Source: Mycobacterium gordonae (GTDB taxonomy: Bacteria; Actinomycetota; Actinomycetes; Mycobacteriales; Mycobacteriaceae). From it: a stretch of 64,000 nt of DNA. The notes under the pieces are model-generated. The model had not been told where the DNA came from and did not search any database. It saw nothing but the letters and a program-made list of their open reading frames with translations. A program made the translations under genes and the position numbers. How positions within the stretch are numbered: position 1 is the first letter of the stretch; each line of letters starts with the position of its first letter. Shown here in pieces: positions 57,166-64,000 of the stretch. The DNA is taken from NCBI RefSeq assembly GCF_017086405.1, contig NZ_CP070973.1, positions 2,418,001 through 2,482,000 of the forward strand. Direction: 5' to 3'.

Positions 57166-57192
57166 ATTCGGAGTGACGGCGATCAGGGATGG
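57166..57192 (-). promoter_or_regulatory. SigK-type promoter of mpt83
   Basis: On the minus strand CCATCC (57187-57192) and CCGAAT (57166-57171) are exact matches to the SigK -35 and -10 as I recall them, with a 15-base spacer, the same spacing as at mpt70. It lies 73 bp before the mpt83 start. Its -35 is only about 20 bp from a candidate -10 for dxr in the other direction. Confidence 0.85.
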
Positions 57193-57212
57193 GTACGAAT
57201 GCGAAAAGGCGG

Positions 57213-57218
57213 CACAAT
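57213..57218 (+). promoter_or_regulatory. Candidate dxr -10 element, possibly leaderless
   Basis: GGCACAATGGGTGGGTGACT holds CACAAT at 57213-57218, the same hexamer as upstream of rpsP and rplS. The dxr GTG at 57225 is seven bases after it, where transcription would start, so the mRNA may be leaderless. No clear -35 was found. Confidence 0.45.
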
Positions 57219-57224
57219 GGGTGG

Positions 57225-58454
57225 GTGACTTTCTCGGGTGACGGGGTTCCCGGCGGGCGGCTGCGGGTACTGGTGCTGGGCAGCACCGGGTCGATCGGCA
57301 CCCAGGCGCTGGAGGTCATCGCCGCCAACCCGGACCGGTTCGAGATCGTCGGCCTCGCCGCCGGGGGTGGGAAGCTGGACACTCTGCTGCGCCAGCGCGC
57401 GGAGACCGGCGTCACCAACATCGCCGTCGCCGACGACGCCGCCGCCCGGCGGGCCGGTGACGTCCCGTTCCCGATTCCCTTCAAAGGTCCCGACGCCGTC
57501 ACCCGACTGGTCCAGGAGACCGAGGCCGACGTCGTCCTCAATGCCCTGGTCGGGGCGCTCGGCCTGCGGCCGACGCTGGCCGCGCTGGAGTCCGGCGCCC
57601 GCTTGGCTCTGGCCAATAAGGAATCCCTGGTCGCCGGCGGCCCGTTGGTGCTGCGGGCGGCGCGGCCCGGCCAGATCGTGCCCGTCGACTCCGAGCACTC
57701 CGCGCTGGCGCAGTGCCTGCGCGGCGGCACCCCCGACGAGGTTGCCAAGCTGATTCTGACCGCCTCCGGGGGGCCGTTCCGGGGCTGGTCGGCCGAGGAT
57801 CTCGGGGACGTCACGCCCGAGCAGGCCGGCGCGCATCCGACCTGGTCGATGGGCCCGATGAACACGCTGAACTCGGCGTCGCTGGTCAACAAAGGGCTCG
57901 AACTCATCGAAACTCACCTGTTGTTCGGCATTCCCTACGACCGCATCGAGGTCGTCGTCCACCCGCAATCGATTGTCCATTCGATGGTGACCTTCGCCGA
58001 CGGCTCGACAATCGCCCAGGCCAGTCCGCCGGACATGAAGCTGCCCATTTCGCTGGCGCTGGGCTGGCCGCACCGGGTACCCGGAGCGGCTGCCTGCTGC
58101 GACTTCTCCACCGCTTCCAGGTGGGAATTCGAACCCCTGGACGATGTTGTCTTCCCGGCCGTCGAGTTGGCGCGCCAGGCCGGGGGAACCGGAGGCTGCA
58201 TGACAGCCGTTTACAACGCGGCCAACGAAGAAGCGGCCGAGGCGTTTCTTTCCGGACGGATCCGGTTTCCCGCCATCGTCGCCACCATCGCCGAAGTGCT
58301 GCACGCTGCCGACCAATGGGCCGCGTCACCCGCTACCGTGGATGACGTACTCGAGGCGCAGCGCTGGGCCCGCGAGCGGGCTCGACAGGCGATGGCGACA
58401 CCAGCGCCGGTCAATGTTCTCGGGCATGGCGTGAGAAAGGTCGTAGGAGACTGA
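57225..58454 (+). CDS. dxr: 1-deoxy-D-xylulose 5-phosphate reductoisomerase
   Basis: The GTG at 57225 gives 409 residues; the frame open from 57189 lies in the promoter region. Dxr makes 2-C-methylerythritol 4-phosphate, the first committed step of the non-mevalonate isoprenoid pathway, and is the fosmidomycin target. The NADPH site is [15 protein letters not shown]; the metal and substrate sites are in [54 protein letters not shown] and [13 protein letters not shown]. It is the first gene of dxr-rip1-ispG, with a stop overlapping rip1. Confidence 0.96.
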   Translation: MTFSGDGVPGGRLRVLVLGSTGSIGTQALEVIAANPDRFEIVGLAAGGGKLDTLLRQRAETGVTNIAVADDAAARRAGDVPFPIPFKGPDAVTRLVQETEADVVLNALVGALGLRPTLAALESGARLALANKESLVAGGPLVLRAARPGQIVPVDSEHSALAQCLRGGTPDEVAKLILTASGGPFRGWSAEDLGDVTPEQAGAHPTWSMGPMNTLNSASLVNKGLELIETHLLFGIPYDRIEVVVHPQSIVHSMVTFADGSTIAQASPPDMKLPISLALGWPHRVPGAAACCDFSTASRWEFEPLDDVVFPAVELARQAGGTGGCMTAVYNAANEEAAEAFLSGRIRFPAIVATIAEVLHAADQWAASPATVDDVLEAQRWARERARQAMATPAPVNVLGHGVRKVVGD

Positions 58455-59668
58455 TGATGTTCGTTATCGGCATTGTGCTGTTCGCACTCGCCATCCTCAT
58501 CTCGGTCGCCCTGCACGAGTGCGGTCACATGTGGGCCGCCCGCGCCACCGGCATGAAGGTGCGACGCTACTTCGTGGGCTTCGGCCCGACGTTGTGGTCC
58601 ACCCGGCGTGGCGAAACGCAATACGGGTTGAAAGCCATCCCGGCGGGCGGCTTCTGTGACATCGCCGGCATGACTCCGGTCGAGGAGCTCGCCCCCGACG
58701 AGCAGGACCGTGCGATGTACAAGCAGGCCACCTGGAAGCGGGTCGCGGTGCTGTTCGCGGGTCCGGGTATGAACTTCGTCATCTGCCTCGTCCTCATCTA
58801 CGCCATCGCGGTGATCTGGGGCCTGCCCAACCTGCATCCGTCCGACAAGGCCATCGTCGGCGAAACCGGCTGCGTCGCACAGGAAATCAGCCAGGGCAAG
58901 CTCGACAAGTGTGACGGCCCCGGCCCGGCTGCGCTGGCGGGGCTGCGTCCCGGCGACGTCGTCGTCAAGGTCGGCGACACCCCGGTGAACACATTCGAGG
59001 ACATGGCCGCCGCGGTGCGCAAGCTGCACGGCACCGTGCCGATCGTCGTCGAGCGGGACGGCAGGACCGTCACCACCAACGTCACGGTGGAGAGCACCCG
59101 CCGCTACGTCCCCAGCGGACAGGGCAACCAACTCGAACCGGCCAACGTCGGCGCCATCGGTGTCGGAGCCCCCCGCAACGAGCCCACCCGCTACAACGTG
59201 CTGTCGGCCGCGCCGGCCACCGTCGCCTTCGCCGGGCAGTTGACCGTCGAGGTCGGCAAGTCACTGGCGGCCATTCCGACCAAGGTCGGCGCGCTGTTCC
59301 ATGCGATCGGCGGCGGACAACGTGACCCGCAGACCCCGATGAGCGTGGTCGGTGCCAGCATCGTCGGCGGCGACACCGTCGACCACGGGCTGTGGGTGGC
59401 CTTCTGGTTCTTCCTGGCTCAGCTGAACCTGGTGCTGGGTGCCATCAATTTGCTGCCGCTGCTGCCATTCGATGGCGGCCACATCGCGGTGGCGTTGTTC
59501 GAGAAGATCCGCAACTCGATCCGCACGGCCCGTGGCAAGGTGGCCGCCGCGCCGGTGAACTATCTCAAGCTCATGCCGGCGACTTATGTGGTGCTGATCT
59601 TCGTGGTCGGCTACATGTTGTTGACCGTTACCGCTGACCTGGTCAACCCGATCAGGCTCTTCCAGTAA
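58454..59668 (+). CDS. rip1: Site-2 metalloprotease Rip1
   Basis: The 404-residue protein starts at ATG overlapping the dxr stop and has the same length as M. tuberculosis Rip1 (Rv2869c). It cleaves membrane proteins inside the bilayer. The zinc motif is His21-Glu-C-G-His25 in the first helix; a PDZ domain (about 115-215) contains [18 protein letters not shown]; the third ligand is in [17 protein letters not shown]. In M. tuberculosis Rip1 cleaves the anti-sigma factors RskA, RslA and RsmA. The SigK target genes mpt83 and mpt70 are only 1-4 kb away here. Confidence 0.96.
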   Translation: MMFVIGIVLFALAILISVALHECGHMWAARATGMKVRRYFVGFGPTLWSTRRGETQYGLKAIPAGGFCDIAGMTPVEELAPDEQDRAMYKQATWKRVAVLFAGPGMNFVICLVLIYAIAVIWGLPNLHPSDKAIVGETGCVAQEISQGKLDKCDGPGPAALAGLRPGDVVVKVGDTPVNTFEDMAAAVRKLHGTVPIVVERDGRTVTTNVTVESTRRYVPSGQGNQLEPANVGAIGVGAPRNEPTRYNVLSAAPATVAFAGQLTVEVGKSLAAIPTKVGALFHAIGGGQRDPQTPMSVVGASIVGGDTVDHGLWVAFWFFLAQLNLVLGAINLLPLLPFDGGHIAVALFEKIRNSIRTARGKVAAAPVNYLKLMPATYVVLIFVVGYMLLTVTADLVNPIRLFQ

Positions 59669-59687
59669 CAGAGAGAAGGCGAACAAC

Positions 59688-60860
59688 GTGACCATTGGCC
59701 TGGGCATGCCGCAACCCCCGGTGCCCACGCTCGCCCCCCGGCGTGCCACACGTCAGCTCATGGTCCGCGACGTCGGCGTCGGCAGCGACTACCCGATCTC
59801 GGTGCAGTCGATGTGCACCACCAAGACTCACGACGTCAACTCGACCCTGCAACAGATCGCGGAATTGACCGCGGCGGGTTGTGACATCGTCCGGGTGGCC
59901 TGTCCGCGTCAGGAGGACGCCGACGCACTGGCCGAGATCGCCCGGCACAGCCAGATCCCGGTCATCGCCGACATTCACTTCCAGCCGAAGTACATCTTCG
60001 CCGCCATCGATGCCGGGTGTGCGGCGGTGCGGGTGAACCCGGGCAACATCAAGGAGTTCGACGGCCGGGTCGGCGAAGTCGCCAAGGCCGCCGGGGCCGC
60101 GGGCATCCCGATCCGCATCGGTGTCAACGCGGGCTCGCTGGACAAGCGGTTCATGGCCAAGTACGGCAAGGCCACTCCCGAGGCGCTGGTGGAGTCGGCG
60201 CTGTGGGAGGCCTCGCTGTTCGAGGAACACGGCTTCGGCAACATCAAGATCAGCGTCAAGCACAACGACCCGGTGGTGATGGTCGCCGCGTACGAGCAGC
60301 TGGCCGCCCAGTGTGACTACCCGCTGCATCTGGGTGTCACCGAGGCCGGCCCGGCGTTTCAGGGCACCATCAAGTCCGCGGTGGCCTTCGGTGCGCTGCT
60401 GTCGCGCGGCATCGGTGACACCATCCGGGTGTCCTTGTCGGCGCCGCCGGTCGAGGAAGTCAAGGTCGGCAGCCAGATCCTGGAATCGCTGAACCTGCGG
60501 CCACGGAAGCTCGAGATCGTCTCGTGTCCGTCGTGTGGGCGGGCCCAGGTCGACGTCTACACCCTGGCTAACGAGGTCAGCGCCGGCCTGGACGGTCTGG
60601 AGGTGCCGCTGCGGGTGGCGGTGATGGGCTGTGTGGTCAACGGGCCCGGCGAGGCCCGCGAAGCCGACCTCGGAGTGGCGTCCGGCAATGGCAAGGGCCA
60701 GATCTTCGTCAAGGGCGAAGTCATCAAGACCGTGCCCGAAGCGCAGATCGTGGAAACGCTGATCGAAGAGGCGATGCGGCTTGCCGAGCAGATGGGTCTG
60801 GAAACCGAGAACGATCCCGGGACGGCGGCGAGCGGTTCGCCTATTGTGACCGTAAGCTGA
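59688..60860 (+). CDS. ispG: 4-hydroxy-3-methylbut-2-enyl diphosphate synthase (flavodoxin) IspG
   Basis: The 390-residue protein starts at GTG. IspG (GcpE) converts methylerythritol cyclodiphosphate to HMBPP with a [4Fe-4S] cluster. The TIM barrel shows [47 protein letters not shown], and VRVNPGNIK; the cluster cysteines are in [13 protein letters not shown] and [16 protein letters not shown]. It follows rip1 with 19 bp between them. Thus two enzymes of one pathway flank the protease gene, as in M. tuberculosis. Confidence 0.96.
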   Translation: MTIGLGMPQPPVPTLAPRRATRQLMVRDVGVGSDYPISVQSMCTTKTHDVNSTLQQIAELTAAGCDIVRVACPRQEDADALAEIARHSQIPVIADIHFQPKYIFAAIDAGCAAVRVNPGNIKEFDGRVGEVAKAAGAAGIPIRIGVNAGSLDKRFMAKYGKATPEALVESALWEASLFEEHGFGNIKISVKHNDPVVMVAAYEQLAAQCDYPLHLGVTEAGPAFQGTIKSAVAFGALLSRGIGDTIRVSLSAPPVEEVKVGSQILESLNLRPRKLEIVSCPSCGRAQVDVYTLANEVSAGLDGLEVPLRVAVMGCVVNGPGEAREADLGVASGNGKGQIFVKGEVIKTVPEAQIVETLIEEAMRLAEQMGLETENDPGTAASGSPIVTVS

Positions 60861-60930
60861 TAGGGGCCAAGCACATAGGTTTCGCGTAGGTTTTTGGTGG
60901 CCCTCAGTACGCATCACAGAGAGTTATGAG

Positions 60931-61785
60931 ATGTCGGCTCCGCCCATCTTGCGCCTCGTCGGCGAGAGACGGGTTTCAGTGGTGCGCGACGCCGCCGCCG
61001 TCTGGCGGGTGTTGGGTGACAATCCGGTCGAATCCTGCATGGTCGCCGCGCGGGTGGCCGACTACGGCGTCGAACCCAATTCCATCGGGGGAGAACTGTG
61101 GACCCGGCGCGCCCCGGAGGAGTCGCTGTGTTTCGCCGGCGCCAACCTCATCCCGTTGCGCGGCAATCTGATCGACCTCAACGCATTCGCCGACGAGGCC
61201 AAGAGCACCGCTCGCCGGTGCTCATCACTGGTCGGCCGGGCCGACCTGGTGCTGCCCATGTGGCGGCGGCTCGAGTCGGCGTGGGGCCCGGCTCGCGATG
61301 TGCGGGATTGCCAGCCGCTGATGGCGCTGAGCAATCATCCCAACTGCACCCTGGACACCGAGGTGCGCCAGGTCCGGCCCGAAGAACTCGACGCCTACCT
61401 GGTGGCCGCCGTCGACATGTTCATCGGCGAAGTCGGGGTGGATCCGCGGATGGGTGACGGGGGGCGTGGTTACCGGCGCCGGGTGGCCGGCCTGATCGCG
61501 GCCGGGCGGGCCTGGGCCCGCTTTGAGCACGGGCAGGTCATTTTCAAGGCGGAGGTAGGTTCGCAGTCGCCGTCGGTCGGGCAGATCCAGGGGGTCTGGG
61601 TTCATCCCGAGTGCCGGGGCCGGGGCTTGGGCACCACCGGCACCGCCACCCTGGCCGCCGTGATCGTCGGCAGCGGGCGCATCGCCAGCCTGTACGTCAA
61701 CGACTTCAACACGGTGGCCCGGGCGGCGTATGCCCGCGTCGGGTTCAAAGAGGTCGGCACGTTCGCCACGGTGCTGCTCGATTGA
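60931..61785 (+). CDS. DUF4081/GNAT acetyltransferase (Rv2867c homolog)
   Basis: The 284-residue protein starts at ATG. Residues 1-120 have the DUF4081 character seen before some GNATs (VWRVLGDNPVESCMVAARVAD, LCFAGANLIPL). The C-terminal half is a GNAT with the acetyl-CoA loop VHPECRGRGLGTTGTATL and the tail LYVNDFNTVARAAYARVGF. The acceptor is unknown. It follows ispG with 70 bp between, as in M. tuberculosis. Confidence 0.92.
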   Translation: MSAPPILRLVGERRVSVVRDAAAVWRVLGDNPVESCMVAARVADYGVEPNSIGGELWTRRAPEESLCFAGANLIPLRGNLIDLNAFADEAKSTARRCSSLVGRADLVLPMWRRLESAWGPARDVRDCQPLMALSNHPNCTLDTEVRQVRPEELDAYLVAAVDMFIGEVGVDPRMGDGGRGYRRRVAGLIAAGRAWARFEHGQVIFKAEVGSQSPSVGQIQGVWVHPECRGRGLGTTGTATLAAVIVGSGRIASLYVNDFNTVARAAYARVGFKEVGTFATVLLD

Positions 61786-61865
61786 GGCGCGCCGCGCGCC
61801 CATAACGGTCCGGTCTCGGTGTGTCTGCGTCGACGTGACCGCCGCTTTCCATAACATCAGTACCG

Positions 61866-63701
61866 ATGGTCACATTAGGCTCACGAACCACGTTAGGCTC
61901 ACGAACAACATTGGCAACATCCGTCGCGGGGCTGCTGGTGGCCCTGGTCGTGTTGCCCGGCTGCACACCCAAGCCGGAAGGGCCGGGTCCGGCCGCTGAG
62001 AAGTTCCTCTCGGCGTTGTCTGTCGGGGACACCGCGACCGCTGCCCAGCTCAGCGACAATCCCAACGAAGCGCGCGAGGCGCTTAACGCGGCCTGGGCAG
62101 GTCTGCAGGCCGTGCACCTGGACGCGCAGGTACTGAGCTCGAAGTACGCCGAGGACACCGGCACCGTCGTGTACCGCTTCACTTGGCACCTGCCCAAGAA
62201 CCGCACCTGGACCTACGACGGACAGTTGAAGATGGCCCGCGACGAGGGGCACTGGCAGGTCCGCTGGGCCACCACCGGGCTGCACCCGAAACTGGGTGAG
62301 CACCAGACGTTCGCGCTGCGCGCCGACCCGCCCCGGCGCGCCTCGGTGAACGAACTCGGCGGGTCCGACGTACTGGCGCCCGGTTACATCTACAACTATT
62401 CGCTGGACGCCACCAAGGCCGGAGCCGACCTGATCGGGACCGCCCATGCCGTCATCGACGCACTGCATCCGTTCAATGACACGCTCAACGATCCGCAGCT
62501 GCTGGCCGAGATGGCCAGCTCGGCAACCCAGCCCGTCGATCTGGCGACGCTGCTGCCCGATGACAGCAACCGGGTTTTTCCGGCGATCGGCCAGTTGCCC
62601 GGCGTGGTGATCACCCCGCATCCCGAGCTGCTGCCGACCGATCCGCGCTTCGCGCCGGCGGTCATGGCCGAGGTCAAGAAGGCGGTCGTCGATCAGCTCG
62701 ACGGCCAGGCCGGCTGGCGGATCGTCAGCACCAACCAGAACGGCGTCGACGTCGCGGTGCTGCACGAGGTCGAGGGCTCGCCGGCGCCGTCGGTGTCCAT
62801 CACGCTGGACCGCGCCGTGCAAGACGCCGCTCAGCATGCGGTGGACACCCGCGGCGGCAAAGCGATGCTGGTCGTGATCAAGCCGTCGACCGGGGAGATC
62901 CTGGCGATCGGACAGAACGCGGGAGCCAACGCCGAGGGCCTGCTGGCTACCACCGGCCTGTACCCACCCGGGTCTACCTTCAAGATGGTCACCGCCGGCG
63001 CCGCCGTCGATCGTGACATGGCGACTCCCAACACGATGGTCGGCTGCCCGGGGCACATCGACATCGGCCACCGGACAATTCCGAACTACGGCGGCTTCGA
63101 CCTGGGTGTGGTGCCGATGTCGCGTGCCTTCGCCAGCTCCTGCAACACGACGTTCGCCGAACTGAGCGCCAAGCTGCCGCCGCGCGGGCTGACCCAGGCT
63201 GCCAGCAGGTACGGCATCGGGCTGGACTACCAGGTCGAAGGCATCACCACGGTGACCGGGTCGGTGCCCCCGACCGTCGACCTGACCGAACGCACCGAGG
63301 ACGGATTCGGCCAGGGCCGGGTGCTGGCCAGCCCGTTCGGCATGGCCCTGGTGGCGGCCACCGTCGCGGCCGGCAAGACCCCGGTGCCGCAGTTGATCGC
63401 GGGCCGGCCGACCATGGTCGCCGGCGACAACACTCCGATCAGCCCGAAGATGGTGGAGGCGCTGCGCCCGATGATGCGATTGGTCGTCACCAACGGTACG
63501 GCCAAGGAGATCGCAGGCTGCGGGGAGATCTACGGCAAAACCGGAGAAGCCGAGTTCGCTGGTGGTTCGCATTCCTGGTTCGCCGGGTACCGTGGTGACC
63601 TGGCATTCGCCGCCCTGATTGTCGGGGGCGGCAGCTCGGAATACGCCGTCCGGATGACCAAGGTGATGTTCGACTCGTTGCCGCCGGGCTACCTGGCCTG
63701 A
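61866..63701 (+). CDS. Penicillin-binding lipoprotein, D,D-transpeptidase (Rv2864c homolog)
   Basis: The 611-residue protein starts at ATG. The lipobox is LPGC with Cys33. An NTF2-like MecA_N domain (about 40-160) and a dimerisation domain precede the transpeptidase domain, with Ser370-T-F-Lys373, Ser425-C-Asn427 and Lys558-T-Gly560. It cross-links peptidoglycan outside the membrane as a class B PBP. The signal region holds an 18-bp tandem duplication (GSRTTL twice, residues 5-10 and 11-16), making it a few residues longer than the M. tuberculosis form. No promoter could be fixed. Confidence 0.94.
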   Translation: MVTLGSRTTLGSRTTLATSVAGLLVALVVLPGCTPKPEGPGPAAEKFLSALSVGDTATAAQLSDNPNEAREALNAAWAGLQAVHLDAQVLSSKYAEDTGTVVYRFTWHLPKNRTWTYDGQLKMARDEGHWQVRWATTGLHPKLGEHQTFALRADPPRRASVNELGGSDVLAPGYIYNYSLDATKAGADLIGTAHAVIDALHPFNDTLNDPQLLAEMASSATQPVDLATLLPDDSNRVFPAIGQLPGVVITPHPELLPTDPRFAPAVMAEVKKAVVDQLDGQAGWRIVSTNQNGVDVAVLHEVEGSPAPSVSITLDRAVQDAAQHAVDTRGGKAMLVVIKPSTGEILAIGQNAGANAEGLLATTGLYPPGSTFKMVTAGAAVDRDMATPNTMVGCPGHIDIGHRTIPNYGGFDLGVVPMSRAFASSCNTTFAELSAKLPPRGLTQAASRYGIGLDYQVEGITTVTGSVPPTVDLTERTEDGFGQGRVLASPFGMALVAATVAAGKTPVPQLIAGRPTMVAGDNTPISPKMVEALRPMMRLVVTNGTAKEIAGCGEIYGKTGEAEFAGGSHSWFAGYRGDLAFAALIVGGGSSEYAVRMTKVMFDSLPPGYLA

Positions 63702-63759
63702 CCCGGTGTGCGGCCCACCACAGCGGTAAGTTTCGAAGGGTGAGCATCCAGGCGGCGCC

Positions 63760-64000
63760 ATGACCGAGCCCGGCGGTGACATGGCGGCGATGCGGGTATC
63801 GGATGCCGACCGCAACGGCACCATGCGCCGGCTGCAGAATGCGCTCGCACTCGGGCTGATCGACATCGACGAGTTCGAACAGCGCTCGCGGCAGGTCTCG
63901 TATGCGCGTACTCGTGAAGAACTGGACCGACTCCTCGGCGACCTGCCCGGGCCGGGCGCGATCGTCACCTCCGCCACCGACCGGGTGGAACTGCGGGGCT
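63760..64000 (+). CDS. DUF1707 domain protein (3'-truncated by window edge)
   Basis: The ATG at 63760 starts an open frame that runs past the right edge; 80 codons are present. MRVSDADRNGTMRRLQNALA followed by LIDIDEFEQRSRQVSYARTREEL and LDRLLGDLPG is the DUF1707 (SHOCT-like) pattern common at the N-terminus of actinobacterial membrane proteins. The function is unknown and the rest of the protein cannot be seen. Confidence 0.85.
   Translation, partial: MTEPGGDMAAMRVSDADRNGTMRRLQNALALGLIDIDEFEQRSRQVSYARTREELDRLLGDLPGPGAIVTSATDRVELRG

Noticed and set aside
61899..63977. Minus-strand open frame of 692 codons opposite the PBP lipoprotein
   Set aside because: Antisense shadow; no motif, while the plus strand has the complete SxxK/SxN/KTG set.
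1..64000. tRNA, rRNA or insertion sequences
   Set aside because: I saw no tRNA-like cloverleaf, no rRNA segment and no transposase; H37Rv carries an IS1539 copy and a resolvase near Rv2885c-Rv2886c, but the corresponding place here (38.8-42 kb) has none.

Overview
The window is a high-GC chromosomal segment from a Mycobacterium, most likely a slow grower. Gene content and order follow the M. tuberculosis H37Rv block from glnD (Rv2918c) down to Rv2864c, in the opposite orientation to H37Rv numbering: glnD, ffh, pknI, rpsP-rimM-trmD, rplS-lepB-rnhB, yraN-comM-dprA, xerC, rpsB-tsf-amiC, pyrH-frr-cdsA, rlmN, mpt53, mpt70/dipZ/mpt83, dxr-rip1-ispG and a penicillin-binding lipoprotein. PE and PE_PGRS genes and the MPT70/MPT83 locus support a slow-growing species. 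The species itself cannot be named from what I see. Assignments rest on recalled homologs and visible motifs, not on database searches.

Layout. 1-7.2 kb: 3' part of glnD, a superfamily 2 helicase, and a three-gene minus-strand accessory group (DUF4383, methyltransferase, polytopic membrane protein) beside a hydrolase remnant. 7.4-14.3 kb: ffh, two amidohydrolases, pknI and a TetR regulator, ended by a 19-bp perfect inverted repeat. 14.4-17.4 kb: an orphan cyclopropane-synthase-like gene, dacB2, an AT-rich spacer and a wrecked PE_PGRS gene. 17.4-23.8 kb: conserved ribosome, RNA and export genes, with rpsP and rplS sharing a promoter-like string. 23.8-28.2 kb: ANTAR regulator, WS/DGAT, epimerase, fdhD without a visible formate dehydrogenase, and a small membrane protein. 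28.4-38.8 kb: DNA uptake and recombination genes, viuB, a lactate-monooxygenase-like oxidase, xerC, a peptidoglycan hydrolase, rpsB-tsf, an amidase and a MarR regulator. 39-42 kb: accessory secreted and stress genes. 42.3-44.7 kb: pyrH-frr-cdsA.

45-49.5 kb is one 1515-residue PE_PGRS gene with a higher-order repeat. After rlmN and the mpt53-ccdA thiol-redox pair comes a PE protein whose C-terminal half carries an HExxH motif, the most unusual gene in the window. The mpt83-dipZ-mpt70 cluster follows, with two SigK-type promoters and a one-base frameshift in dipZ. It lies next to rip1, whose M. tuberculosis counterpart activates SigK by cleaving its anti-sigma factor. The window closes with ispG, a DUF4081/GNAT protein, the PBP lipoprotein and a partial DUF1707 gene.

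Functional themes are translation and ribosome maturation, cell-wall remodelling (dacB2, M23 hydrolase, PBP), isoprenoid synthesis (dxr, ispG), exported disulfide chemistry (mpt53, ccdA, dipZ) and PE-family secreted proteins. The PE genes, the orphan methyltransferase, the oxidase and the 39-42 kb set are the parts that differ from the H37Rv order as I remember it.
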